A stretch of 52,784 nt of DNA from a virus: positions 1 through 52,784 of the IMG/VR virus record IMGVR_UViG_3300036760_000035; one strand, written 5' to 3'. The position numbers and the translations under genes were made by a program. The notes beneath the pieces are model-generated. The model searched no databases, had not been told where the DNA came from, and was given only the letters and a program-made list of their open reading frames with translations. Below, in pieces: positions 16,403-23,584 of the stretch. The number at the start of each line of letters is the position of its first letter. The first letter of the stretch is position 1.

Positions 16403-16502
16403 AAACTTCCTTATGAGCCATCTTAATATGCTCATTAATATACCACCTTTGACGGCGCCTGCCGGTAGAATCAATGTGTTCGAAGCAAATTGGGCAAACC
16501 AT
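16332..16502 (-). CDS. Small C2H2-like zinc-finger protein
   Basis: 56 residues; ATG at 16502 with GGAG about 8 bases upstream inside the conserved leader element. C3-x2-C6 and a later His-x(4)-His (EHIKMAH) form a long-loop C2H2-like site. The C-terminal half is basic (NRSRVIKESKGRY), suggesting DNA or RNA binding. It overlaps the next gene by 71 bases in another frame. It is the first gene after the leader, so it may head a subordinate transcript. Confidence 0.6.
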   Translation of the reverse strand: MVCPICFEHIDSTGRRRQRWYINEHIKMAHKEVYDNRSRVIKESKGRYNNSRGTDL

Positions 16503-16558
16503 ATTGAATTACTCCGTAATTCTACTGTGTAATAGAATTTTAATTCTATGTACCATGT
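16500..16558 (-). promoter_or_regulatory. Conserved leader element, copy A
   Basis: Read on the minus strand this matches the element at 31797 almost base for base: ATGGTACATAGAATT, AATTCTATTACACAGT, GGAATT-like and ATTCAAYATGG parts. It ends at the ATG of the gene at 16502. TAGAAT could serve as a -10 box but no good -35 is seen. Here the overlapping peptide frame is disrupted by one base, unlike in copies B and C. Confidence 0.65.
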
Positions 16559-16562
16559 TCAA

Positions 16563-17480
16563 TTAGTCTATGTCCACAGACGAAAGTGCACGGGCGCGAA
16601 CGTTTCCAACAGCACGATTCATATCTGGGTGGCCTTTCCGGAATCCCATTTGCTCGGGCGTCGTGTCAAATGCATCAATGTCCATGAGGCACTGGAAGCA
16701 GATCCCATACTCATCATTGACCTCTCTCCAGTATACATTAAGTCCACACATAGCGCACTCGTCAAACAGATTTACATCTTTATGACCATTCTTTGCAAGC
16801 GCACTAGCCAGGGTTTCAGGCTTAGCAGGCGTCTTACCTTCATAGATTGTTTTTACCCAATCCTCATCTGCCCAATCATACATACTGGCATATGGATAGG
16901 ACATGTATCGTTGGGTCTTTTCTTTATATCCGTCGTTGGAAAACCACCGCTTATTTAGCGTGTCTTCCTCTCCTTGCTCTCGATTGACGAAAAGAATATC
17001 TCTTTTATTAGTAAGAAATACTATCTTATTCCAATTTCCAATGAATGCTTGAATCATTCGCATGATTCCTTCATTATATGGAAAGTTCCTTGGCATATGC
17101 ATAAGCATCATGTCAACAAATAACTTTGTGTCAGAGCGCGGATCACCGTCTGGTGATGCCCATTTAGGCAACATGATAATTCCGTTGTGAACCATGACCG
17201 TTGAGTCATTAACGATGAACGGATGAACATTTTCAATTGTCTTCTCTCCATGCGTTCCGATTCTAAAATGAATCAAGAATGGAGTTTCTTTGGAATAGAG
17301 ATTAAAGTCAGCGGTGAATTTCTTTAATAGGGTACCCACCTTCAAGAAATGCCTTATCACAATTTTGTTTTCGTGATTGACAAAGGCATAACCCTGACCG
17401 TCCGGGTTGTTTCTGGCCATCGCCCGGATCTCTGCTTCTGTTATATTACCTTTGGGGAAAATGACAGCTATAGTACACAT
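16563..17480 (-). CDS. Class II glutamine amidotransferase
   Basis: 305 residues starting Met-Cys, so Cys2 becomes the N-terminal nucleophile of an Ntn hydrolase after Met removal. Supporting motifs: NNPDGQGYAF, HFRIGTHG, VHPF, VHNGII and SDTKLF, the classic GATase II order. It should hydrolyse glutamine and pass ammonia to a partner. The C-terminal third has CAMCG and CFQC, a zinc ribbon. GGAG lies 10 bases before the ATG, and the amidoligase gene ends three bases upstream. The two probably act together in amide-bond formation on an unknown substrate. Confidence 0.85.
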   Translation of the reverse strand: MCTIAVIFPKGNITEAEIRAMARNNPDGQGYAFVNHENKIVIRHFLKVGTLLKKFTADFNLYSKETPFLIHFRIGTHGEKTIENVHPFIVNDSTVMVHNGIIMLPKWASPDGDPRSDTKLFVDMMLMHMPRNFPYNEGIMRMIQAFIGNWNKIVFLTNKRDILFVNREQGEEDTLNKRWFSNDGYKEKTQRYMSYPYASMYDWADEDWVKTIYEGKTPAKPETLASALAKNGHKDVNLFDECAMCGLNVYWREVNDEYGICFQCLMDIDAFDTTPEQMGFRKGHPDMNRAVGNVRARALSSVDID

Positions 17481-17483
17481 ATT

Positions 17484-18812
17484 TTACCACTTCTCCGTAG
17501 TTTTTGCAAGGTTAGGATACCTATCTGCATTGTTACGAATGAATCTTAGAAATGTATCCTCGTTGATTGTATCCTGGAAAATTTGATTCCTTTCTCCCCT
17601 ATCAACCGGAACCTCGTCCAACCCCAACGGGTCAGAATATTGGTGCAACGCATAACAAAATTCAATATCTTTCAGAACCTTTTGTGGATTGAGATTTCCC
17701 TTAAAGATTCTTAACTCAATAGTTGCATCGTTCTGGAGATTCGCCGCGACATATCTGTCATAATTCCCAGCCTTAAGCTTGGCTCGTGAAATTAAATCGG
17801 TTCTTTCTGTTTCTGTGAACCTGGCGAAACTTGATGATCGTTCTGCAATACGTTCACAAAATGATTGATTGTTGTAAAGAAATGAAAGAAATCTCCACAA
17901 GCCAACTTCCTCAAATGCATCCTTGGAAAGATGAATATGAATTCCACAATTCTCTTGTGAATAAGAAGCACATGTTCTTCCAATTTTTCCGAGATTTGAA
18001 ATAAGAATGTTACCTGGATCCTGCCAGTATTCTAACGATGCAGGATGAGATACAATTTCAAATCCATTTACGAGTGAGCCATCGTTCTTAAGATAACAAA
18101 ATGGCTTTAACATTTCTGCAATAGGCATAGCCACTGTTATTGCGTCTGAATATCTTCTGCACTCTACTTCAAGTTCTATACCACTCCATAGAACAGGCAC
18201 AGGCCCTTCGGTTATAAGCAGCGTTCTATTATCAGCAAAGAATATTGGTTGTGGTCTGTATGAATAGGAGTTGATCACACGTGGCCGACAGTTACGGCAT
18301 AACGTTGTAATGCCGGGGACGTGGTTTCTTTCTTCGCGGTCATCTTCATCTTCATCTTCATCCCAGTCACGCTCAGATGAGTATGGTTCTAGAGATTGTA
18401 TAGATTCTTGGAAATATCTAGCACAGTCCTCGCATCTTATGAATGGAACTGTTGATCTGTTTATACATACTACACAAGCAGCGCGATATCTGCCACCAAT
18501 TTCATATTCTGCGAACTCGTTAGCCCTTAAGTAAAAGTGTTCGCTTAATTCGCAATAATAGTGAGCGCGTGAGCATCTGGTACATAATCGTGGCGCAGTG
18601 TCTCTGTTATCATAATGTTCTTCGGTATCGCAAAGGATAAAGCTAGTAACCGCAGCGCGGCCGCAGAGGTGGCAGTGTTGTATAGGGCGAATAAGTTCTA
18701 CGAGTTCTGCTATTGCAAGGTGTGTACATTGTCTAAAGATGAGCCTATCTAACGATACGCAGCGCAACTCTGGAATAAGGTCGTTCACTAGTTGACTAGG
18801 CATACTGTTCAA
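17484..18812 (-). CDS. Zinc-ribbon amidoligase (GCS/glutamine synthetase-like)
   Basis: 442 residues. N-terminal half: five C-x2-C pairs (47/50, 77/80, 113/116, 127/130, 172/175) forming zinc ribbons, then an acidic run (about 149-161). C-terminal half: the putative phage amidoligase fold with GIELEVE (211-217), KNDGSL...GFEIVSHP (242-257), CGIHIHLSK (289-297) and TIELRIFKGN (364-373). Such enzymes join carboxyl and amine groups with ATP. Pairing with a GATase II next door has been described for phage and bacterial clusters thought to modify peptides or proteins. Start is TTG 18812 or ATG 18803. Confidence 0.8.
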   Translation of the reverse strand: MNSMPSQLVNDLIPELRCVSLDRLIFRQCTHLAIAELVELIRPIQHCHLCGRAAVTSFILCDTEEHYDNRDTAPRLCTRCSRAHYYCELSEHFYLRANEFAEYEIGGRYRAACVVCINRSTVPFIRCEDCARYFQESIQSLEPYSSERDWDEDEDEDDREERNHVPGITTLCRNCRPRVINSYSYRPQPIFFADNRTLLITEGPVPVLWSGIELEVECRRYSDAITVAMPIAEMLKPFCYLKNDGSLVNGFEIVSHPASLEYWQDPGNILISNLGKIGRTCASYSQENCGIHIHLSKDAFEEVGLWRFLSFLYNNQSFCERIAERSSSFARFTETERTDLISRAKLKAGNYDRYVAANLQNDATIELRIFKGNLNPQKVLKDIEFCYALHQYSDPLGLDEVPVDRGERNQIFQDTINEDTFLRFIRNNADRYPNLAKTTEKW

Positions 18813-18818
18813 CCACTG

Positions 18819-19031
18819 TCATTTGATACCTCTAAAAAGCCTTGACCATGATTGATTAAACCAATATATCTTGATTTTTATAGTCCGACCACCTAAAAAA
18901 CAAAGATCTTTATAGTGGATGTTATGCCAAACATTATAGTGTCTTTTGGATTTAATTGACAATCCACGCATTGACCAGCGTATATTGTGAAATCTTTTGC
19001 CTCGATACCAGAAAAATCTAATCGTTGTCAT
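18819..19031 (-). CDS. Small basic hypothetical protein
   Basis: 70 residues from the ATG at 19031, which overlaps the preceding stop (ATGA). Very rich in Arg, Lys, Trp and His (FFWYRGKRFHNIRW), suggesting nucleic-acid or membrane-surface binding. Located immediately before the amidoligase, so it may be a substrate or partner. No family is recognised. Confidence 0.55.
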   Translation of the reverse strand: MTTIRFFWYRGKRFHNIRWSMRGLSIKSKRHYNVWHNIHYKDLCFLGGRTIKIKIYWFNQSWSRLFRGIK

Positions 19032-19210
19032 TCTTGACATCCTTCGCATCCATTGATTTCACACCCCGATATTTTAAGATAGCACTCAAGGCATATCATG
19101 CCATCATAAGTAACATTAGTATTTTTACACTTAGAACATAGTATTGTTTGATTAGTTGTGTGCATGTGCTTGATTCCTTTTTCACACAAGATACAGCTAA
19201 GTGGTGGCAT
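19028..19210 (-). CDS. Cys-rich mini zinc protein
   Basis: 60 residues with GGAG seven bases before the ATG. Four Cys pairs (SCILC, CSKC, CLEC, CEGC) suggest two zinc sites or a treble-clef fold. It ends in overlap with the basic protein at 18819 and starts inside the end of the gene at 19197. Part of the amidoligase neighbourhood. Function unknown. Confidence 0.65.
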   Translation of the reverse strand: MPPLSCILCEKGIKHMHTTNQTILCSKCKNTNVTYDGMICLECYLKISGCEINGCEGCQE

Positions 19211-19766
19211 TTACATGCTCCATGTAAAATGGATATGTAACTGAAAATCCATTATTCGTCATAAACTCGGTAATCGGATTGAATAATCGATAATTTTCAG
19301 ATGTTGGAGAGAGTTTAAACAAAACAGCATCCAAGAATGCTAATGCTTTTTCTAGATCACAAGCGAGAACATCTGCGATTTCGTACTGGGTGGCTGTAAG
19401 ATTTTTGATATCTGTGTTTATATATTCAATAATCTCGTTTAGTTTTTCAACAATTTTGTAATCAATATCATCTGAGTTTATTATAGTTACTGGTGCTATT
19501 GGTGTAGGATCAACAGAATCGACAGTTAGAATTGCTTGCGTCGTATCATGATTTGATCTAAAACAGGCAAGGCAATGATGTGTCATCCATCCGTCGTGAC
19601 AACAGATACATTCGGAAACAAAATCTGATCCACTAAACGCGAAATACAGCCTGTCTCGTTCTGATTGCACATCTGGTTGGTGATGGTGTAGAATAAGTCC
19701 AGGCTGTGTTGCTTCCGAAGAGGCGATCCTCGCTGAAATGGAATAGTGGGGATTGTTAACAGGCAT
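19197..19766 (-). CDS. Hypothetical protein with zinc site and helical domain
   Basis: 189 residues from the ATG at 19766 preceded by GGAAGGAG. Around residues 50-65 a dense Cys/His cluster (CICCHDGWMTHHCLAC) should bind zinc. The C-terminal half is helical (KIVEKLNEIIEYINTDIKNL, CDLEKALAFLDAVLFKL). First sizeable gene after the terminator at 19852, upstream of the amidoligase genes. No family is recognised. Confidence 0.65.
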   Translation of the reverse strand: MPVNNPHYSISARIASSEATQPGLILHHHQPDVQSERDRLYFAFSGSDFVSECICCHDGWMTHHCLACFRSNHDTTQAILTVDSVDPTPIAPVTIINSDDIDYKIVEKLNEIIEYINTDIKNLTATQYEIADVLACDLEKALAFLDAVLFKLSPTSENYRLFNPITEFMTNNGFSVTYPFYMEHVNATT

Positions 19767-19825
19767 TATTGCTCCTTCCATTCTAGTAATTCTATTTGAG
19801 TATCAGTGAAACCAATCTTTTCCAT
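19766..19825 (-). CDS. Possible 19-residue peptide
   Basis: ATG at 19825 has AGGAG at good spacing, and the 19-codon frame ends in TAATG, coupling it to the next start. Its sequence (MEKIGFTDTQIELLEWKEQ) looks like a short amphipathic helix. Its good initiation signals make translation plausible. Confidence 0.4.
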   Translation of the reverse strand: MEKIGFTDTQIELLEWKEQ

Positions 19826-19851
19826 TAAGATTCTCCTAGTTTGTAAACGCA

Positions 19852-19885
19852 GAAATAGACTCGATACTACTATCGAGTCTATTTC
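19852..19885. terminator. Perfect hairpin, terminator within leftward operon
   Basis: A 15-bp perfect stem (GAAATAGACTCGATA and its complement) with loop CTAC. It separates the genes at 19917-21903 from those at 19825 and below. AT-rich stem ends give weak U-tract character on the minus strand, so termination may be partial. Confidence 0.65.
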
Positions 19886-19916
19886 TTAGACAACAAGAAT
19901 TTGCTAGAAGCGTTTG

Positions 19917-20057
19917 TTATTCCTCATTATTTTCCCATGTGTGATGACAAGTGCAAGAGCAGATAAATTTCCTCCCCCTCGTTTGACTGTATTCTTGGAT
20001 GCAGTAAGAATGAAATCCAAAGTAACAGCTACCGAACTCAATTCTCTTGATTTTCAC
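19917..20057 (-). CDS. Small Cys-rich protein (GTG start)
   Basis: 46 residues; GTG overlaps the stop of the upstream mini membrane gene (GTGA) and GGGGTGG lies just upstream. Contains C-Y...Y-C and CSCTCHHTW, a probable zinc site. Last gene before the hairpin at 19852. Confidence 0.5.
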   Translation of the reverse strand: MKIKRIEFGSCYFGFHSYCIQEYSQTRGRKFICSCTCHHTWENNEE

Positions 20058-20134
20058 GAGTTCCACCCCATTTCTATGATGAACATCCAGATTGCGAAAG
20101 CGGCTACGAGGAGCATCTTGTTACTGATATACAT
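20054..20134 (-). CDS. Mini membrane protein
   Basis: 26 residues: a short charged N-terminus then one hydrophobic segment (LLVAAFAIWMFII). AGGA lies upstream. Typical of very small phage membrane peptides that alter host functions or exclude other phages, but no family is recognised. Confidence 0.45.
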   Translation of the reverse strand: MYISNKMLLVAAFAIWMFIIEMGWNS

Positions 20135-20147
20135 TATCTGCTAATTC

Positions 20148-20477
20148 CTATCGCAAGTTGCAATCTTGCGATTGCAATAGCATCAGTCTTGAGCGTTCTC
20201 GTTCTTCATTAAATGGTAATGAACGACAAAGGTTGATTTCTTGTTTGATTATCAATAACGCATCTTCCTCTGAATTGCACGCCTTTCCCACCCATGCTTG
20301 TTGTGGCGGAGCGTTTTCATTCACAAGCTGACTTGCATGCCAACGTGGCGAAACTTGTCGAGAAAAAGACCAGGGCCAGAACAGAGATAAATCTCTGCTG
20401 TAACAAATTGCATATCCTTCTGAGACAAGTTTGATCGTGTGCGAGTCTATACACTTTGCATTTGATAGATCGCTCAT
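20148..20477 (-). CDS. Hypothetical protein
   Basis: 109 residues, coupled to the preceding gene by TAATG. Trp-rich middle (LFWPWSF, PRWHASQ) and a helical acidic C-terminus. The last codons contain one of the GCAA/TTGC motifs seen elsewhere. No domain is recognised. Confidence 0.65.
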   Translation of the reverse strand: MSDLSNAKCIDSHTIKLVSEGYAICYSRDLSLFWPWSFSRQVSPRWHASQLVNENAPPQQAWVGKACNSEEDALLIIKQEINLCRSLPFNEERERSRLMLLQSQDCNLR

Positions 20478-20707
20478 TATGCATCAAACCTCTCAACATC
20501 AGCAAGAAAGAAATTATTGTAGTCATTGGTATGTTTAACGATGTAGCTTTGTCCATCATCAAGCGGAATCTGAATCATCCAGTGTTGACTGTTATCATAA
20601 GTTTTCAGTGCTTTGAGGATTGATTCCGGCGTCCAATCATCAACAAGAACATAGTGATCGTGATCGCCACACTCACAATTGATCTTGACGTAAGTATTCA
20701 TGACCAT
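20477..20707 (-). CDS. Hypothetical protein
   Basis: 76 residues (or 74 from the second Met). An N-terminal CECGDHDHY could bind metal; the remainder is mixed alpha/beta. Its LKTYDNSQHW segment is repeated in a degraded copy just upstream (20698-20781). No family is recognised. Confidence 0.65.
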   Translation of the reverse strand: MVMNTYVKINCECGDHDHYVLVDDWTPESILKALKTYDNSQHWMIQIPLDDGQSYIVKHTNDYNNFFLADVERFDA

Positions 20708-20781
20708 TTTATGAAAAACTTACTTGCACCATTTTCGAGAGTTTTTTTCGGCCATTGTTGACTGTTGTCATAAGCTTTCAA
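20698..20781 (-). pseudogene. Remnant duplicate of part of the 20477 gene
   Basis: The frame encodes LKAYDNSQQW and continues to FFIKWS before TGA, which overlaps the next gene start. It matches LKTYDNSQHW...SYIVKH of the 76-residue protein at both nucleotide and protein level but lacks the N-terminus. Most likely a partial tandem duplication. Confidence 0.5.
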
Positions 20782-21062
20782 TTTATGATGCCTTGATCGA
20801 TGAGTGCCTTGATCATATCTTCACATCCGAGTTTGTAGATACACAACCATTGACCTACCCCGTTTACCAAATTGCTGGCGAATAGATTCGACGCAGCAAC
20901 CCGGTTTTTGATACTCGCCACCGGGGCGATTTCCAACAATTGCTCGCGGCGCTCATTAAGCAATAGCTCAATCATGGTGTTCATTTCTTCATTCATTCTT
21001 ATCGAGAGCATCCATATGGTTGCTTCATTCGGAGTCATTTCGGCACCTTTCGCATTGTCCAT
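20778..21062 (-). CDS. Small helical hypothetical protein
   Basis: 94 residues, almost all predicted helix (IWMLSIRMNEEMNTMIELLLNERREQLLEI). It starts inside the end of the zinc-ribbon gene at 21025. No family is recognised. Confidence 0.65.
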   Translation of the reverse strand: MDNAKGAEMTPNEATIWMLSIRMNEEMNTMIELLLNERREQLLEIAPVASIKNRVAASNLFASNLVNGVGQWLCIYKLGCEDMIKALIDQGIIN

Positions 21063-21180
21063 TTCTTACCGTCAAGTCAATGGCATTACACTTGAGACAA
21101 GTGTAGGAATCATTGATGCGCTTGATTTGCTGATTCCGAACATCGGAATTCACAGAGTTTCGATTCGACAACTTAGCCAT
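21025..21180 (-). CDS. Small zinc-ribbon protein
   Basis: 51 residues; purine-rich AAAAGGGAAAAGAGAA precedes the ATG. The C-terminal CLKCNAIDL...CERC is a four-Cys ribbon, and the N-terminus is basic. It overlaps the next gene by 38 bases in another frame. Presumably nucleic-acid or protein binding. Confidence 0.55.
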   Translation of the reverse strand: MAKLSNRNSVNSDVRNQQIKRINDSYTCLKCNAIDLTVRNGQCERCRNDSE

Positions 21181-21249
21181 TTCTCTTTTCCCTTTTCACT
21201 TACAGAACGAATGAGAGTTCCTTTTTTCTTTTCTAATCGAATCGCATAA

Positions 21250-21459
21250 CTCCCGCGCGTCAGTCGTGTCAGTAGTGGGGCGCGTCCAGCTGCCCGTAGG
21301 GGAGCCTACACCCGCCAGCGCCCACAAGCTACCCTGACCCCGGAGCAGCTGGAACAGCTGGCCCCCATGGGCGGTCAGGGGACGGGCAAACGGAAGGGCT
21401 CCCCGGTGAAGGGGAGCCCTAGGACGGCCTACGTCGGCGCTGGCGCCCCACCGGGGCGC
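21250..21459. other. GC-rich stretch with hairpins and gene-relic character
   Basis: Base composition switches sharply to GC-rich. On the plus strand a frame without a start encodes RRGAYTRQRPQATLTPEQLEQLA, reminiscent of C-terminal pieces of high-GC bacterial proteins. Two perfect hairpins lie here: GGGCTCCCC/GGGGAGCCC (about 21397-21420) and GCGCCCC/GGGGCGC (about 21445-21461). The second immediately follows the stop of the leftward gene and may terminate its transcript. Confidence 0.5.
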
Positions 21460-21852
21460 TTAGGTGGCGGCCACCTTCACTTTGGGAACCTTGGACGCCA
21501 CGTAGACTTTCTTATGAGTGACCTGTATCACCAGCGTGTCGCCGTCAACGGTGCCAGCTACTACCACGTCACCTGTCTGAGCTAACTTCGTGTTTCGCAC
21601 CGTGAACCCGGCCCGCGAGAATGCGGCCTTGGCCGATGCCGAAACTGCCGCGTTCAAGTGAGTAGCGGCGTCGTAGCAATCGATGGCCGCGAACGGTATG
21701 TGCCATCCACGGTCAATCGACGTTGCGAGCCGTGCATGGTCAGGCATGTCCATGAACCATTCGTAGAGTTCATCGACTATCGCCGGGATTGGCGGGGTAG
21801 CGGACTTCCCCGCGCTCCCCTTTTCGATTTGCGTGACAAGTTCTGTCCTCAC
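21460..21852 (-). CDS. Hypothetical protein encoded by GC-rich DNA
   Basis: 130 residues from the GTG at 21852, which overlaps a short upstream frame (GTGA); the frame is open back to a TTG at 21903. Middle helical part (IVDELYEWFMDMPDH), then an Ala-rich helix, and a beta-rich C-terminus (GDVVVAGTVDGDTLVIQVTHKKVYV). Codon usage is strikingly GC-rich against the rest of the phage, suggesting recent acquisition. No family is recognised. First gene of the leftward array. Confidence 0.6.
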   Translation of the reverse strand: MRTELVTQIEKGSAGKSATPPIPAIVDELYEWFMDMPDHARLATSIDRGWHIPFAAIDCYDAATHLNAAVSASAKAAFSRAGFTVRNTKLAQTGDVVVAGTVDGDTLVIQVTHKKVYVASKVPKVKVAAT

Positions 21853-22316
21853 TGTGATAACTCCCGCATGGCCGCATCCATATCGATGCCGCGCCTTGCA
21901 CAAACAAACTTACAGTAAGGGAATCTCAGGTGTCAATCACCAATCTTTGCCTGTGCCAAATCTCAGGTTGACTGGCCGTAGGCGATTGCCTGGCCTTGGG
22001 CGGGGGTGGGGCATCATTACGCCTTTGTAGGAATAGTGTTGAGTATAGGAACGGCATTCCTTTGTCAGTGTACTGCTACCGTCATGGACGGTCTGCTATC
22101 GCAATGCGATTAGCCGTAGTGAACCTGATACTTATATAACAATCGTCGGGAGTGCATGGAAAAGAATAGTACACCATTGCATACTGTTGCAGTTGCAATA
22201 CTTTGCAATTAGATACTTGGAATACTGCTAGGAATACATAGAATAATAATTATTCCACTCTCTAATGCCCGGTAGGGGATTGGCTATTAGCCCTTGGTTT
22301 TGGCGGAGAGAGTACT

Positions 22317-22356
22317 CTAGCATACATCTTATGATTCTAGCATACATCTTATGATT
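22317..22356. repeat. Two tandem copies of a 20-bp unit
   Basis: CTAGCATACATCTTATGATT occurs twice head to tail without mismatch. In a control region such direct repeats could be iterons or operator sites. Confidence 0.85.
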
Positions 22357-22472
22357 CTTTTGTGTACCTTTGATCATTGTTATCATAGTACCACTATCTT
22401 AATTTTATATATATAAATTAATAGATAGTAGATTTAGAAGAAGAAGATTTATATAAAAGAGAATATAGAATA

Positions 22473-22490
22473 GGAGCCCTGGAGGGCTCC
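22473..22490. terminator. GGAGCCCT hairpin
   Basis: GGAGCCCT and AGGGCTCC are separated only by GG. The downstream tail is CTGTTG, not a clear U tract, so a terminator role is uncertain; it may be a structural element of the control region. Confidence 0.4.
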
Positions 22491-22617
22491 CTGTTGTCTG
22501 TACGGCCGATGGTACCTTTATAGTTTAACATAGAGATCAGGGCTTCACAGTAACAGGCTTAGAAATTCAGGATAAATTCAGGTTGGCACAAGCTAGCCCT
22601 AAACAACAGGGCTCCTA

Positions 22618-22654
22618 ACCGCCCATCAGGGCGGTATCTCGCGCCCGCAGGCGC
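22618..22654. other. Two adjacent perfect hairpins
   Basis: ACCGCCC-ATCA-GGGCGGT (22618-22635) and GCGCC-CGCA-GGCGC (22641-22654). The string AGGGCGGTATCTC of the first recurs at about 10039, beside the terminator region. Confidence 0.6.
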
Positions 22655-22768
22655 TATTACAGTCGCAATCTGCAACTGTGCCAGCGTAATAGGAACGCAA
22701 CATGTAAGGGGTTGCTTGGAGTCTTGACTAGTGTTACCGTGGGAAACATGAAGACTATGGGGGAATAG

Positions 22769-23164
22769 ATGAAAGTAAATTCAACGATTGTTGGCATATA
22801 TGGCTCTGAGAGTTATGAAGATCTTGTAGCAGTAAACGAAGTAATCACTCATTGCCTGAGTGATGATTATGTTATAGTTTCCGAAGGCCACCCCGGGCCA
22901 GAGAGGTATGCTGGGTTATTGTTAAAGGCACGTTGGGCGGAAGACCGCGTTTGCAGCGGTGGACATTTGGTTGCATATCCAGATCAATGGATGGATATAA
23001 TTAATATAATCTTCTGGAATTACACCGATGATAACATCAGAACCTTTATAAAGAATTCTCAATATCGGGGAGACTTTGGTTACGTCATTGCAGATGATAT
23101 GTGTACCAATTTCCCACGTGTTCAAAGAATTGAAGATGTTGACGTGGATAAATTCTATGACTAA
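22769..23164 (+). CDS. SLOG/DUF2493-like Rossmann protein
   Basis: 131 residues, GGGGGA before the ATG. The N-terminus VGIYGSESYEDLVAVNEVI, then YVIVSEGHPGPERYAGLLLKARW, follows the strand-glycine loop-helix and second G-x-P-G pattern of SLOG-type nucleotide-binding proteins related to DUF2493. The usual G-G-x-x-G-x-D loop is altered to E-G-H-P-G-P-E. May sense or cleave a nucleotide ligand. First gene of the rightward early unit. Confidence 0.5.
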   Translation: MKVNSTIVGIYGSESYEDLVAVNEVITHCLSDDYVIVSEGHPGPERYAGLLLKARWAEDRVCSGGHLVAYPDQWMDIINIIFWNYTDDNIRTFIKNSQYRGDFGYVIADDMCTNFPRVQRIEDVDVDKFYD

Positions 23165-23321
23165 GTTAACAGAAAAAGAAAAAGGATGGATTCGCAAACA
23201 TGCAGAGAACGGTTATTCTTCTTCTCCTGATGTAATCATTCAGTTGCTCGATGAGTTACAGGAAGCGCAAGAAGAGTTAGGGCAACAAAAATTACTACAG
23301 GATACAAAAACACGTGGTTGA
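23157..23321 (+). CDS. Small coiled-coil hypothetical protein
   Basis: 54 residues from the ATG at 23157 overlapping the previous stop. The second half (VIIQLLDELQEAQEELGQQKLL) is a clear amphipathic coiled coil. The open frame extends upstream to 23076, but that would overlap the preceding gene. No family is recognised. Confidence 0.6.
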   Translation: MTKLTEKEKGWIRKHAENGYSSSPDVIIQLLDELQEAQEELGQQKLLQDTKTRG

Positions 23322-23544
23322 TAAACAAGACATAGGTGATATCGGGCGAGAGGTTCAGATAGCCTTGTTTAAAGTAGTACCAGCACTGTTTGAACCAAAA
23401 GCTGAGAACCAATGGGTTCTCTATAAACTTATGGAGAAGCCATCATGGAAGGCCATCATTGACGAGGGGTGGATAAACTCTCAACCGGGAATTGATTCTC
23501 AGGAATGGGATATTGCCCGTCCCTGGTTTTTGTTCTATAACTAG
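23314..23544 (+). CDS. Hypothetical protein (GTG start)
   Basis: 76 residues from a GTG overlapping the previous stop. Trp-rich with mixed helical character (WVLYKLMEKPSWKAIIDEGW). No family is recognised. It is followed by the promoter of the tRNA-Pro gene. Confidence 0.6.
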   Translation: MVDKQDIGDIGREVQIALFKVVPALFEPKAENQWVLYKLMEKPSWKAIIDEGWINSQPGIDSQEWDIARPWFLFYN

Positions 23545-23571
23545 TAGAATCACAATTCTACGTGGTATACT
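23544..23571 (+). promoter_or_regulatory. Hairpin plus extended -10 promoter before tRNA-Pro
   Basis: GTAGAAT-CACA-ATTCTAC (23544-23561) is immediately followed by TGGTATACT, an extended -10 (TATACT 23566-23571). It could drive the tRNA-Pro gene and the protein at 23688. Confidence 0.6.
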
Positions 23572-23584
23572 TAAGCTAATATAG

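Larger units (their letters stand above)
21904..22768. promoter_or_regulatory. Divergent non-coding control region, candidate origin
   Basis: About 865 bases without a convincing gene, between leftward and rightward operons. It contains a possible minus-strand -35 (TTGACA, plus coordinates 21931-21936), GCAA/TTGC motifs near 22184 and 22663, a 20-bp tandem repeat (22317-22356), and an AT-rich palindrome (TTAATTTTATATATATAAATTAA type) near 22399. There are GC hairpins at 22473-22490, 22618-22635 and 22641-22654. Such density of signals fits early promoters and a replication origin. This is inference. Confidence 0.5.

Noticed and set aside
21367-21585. Plus-strand frame of 72 codons in the GC-rich island
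   Set aside because: It runs antisense to the better supported leftward gene, has no ribosome binding site and is Gly/His-rich noise typical of GC-rich antisense frames.
22317-22356. CRISPR-like direct repeats
   Set aside because: The two 20-bp units are contiguous with no spacers and there are no cas genes; the Cas4-like nuclease belongs to the replication cluster.
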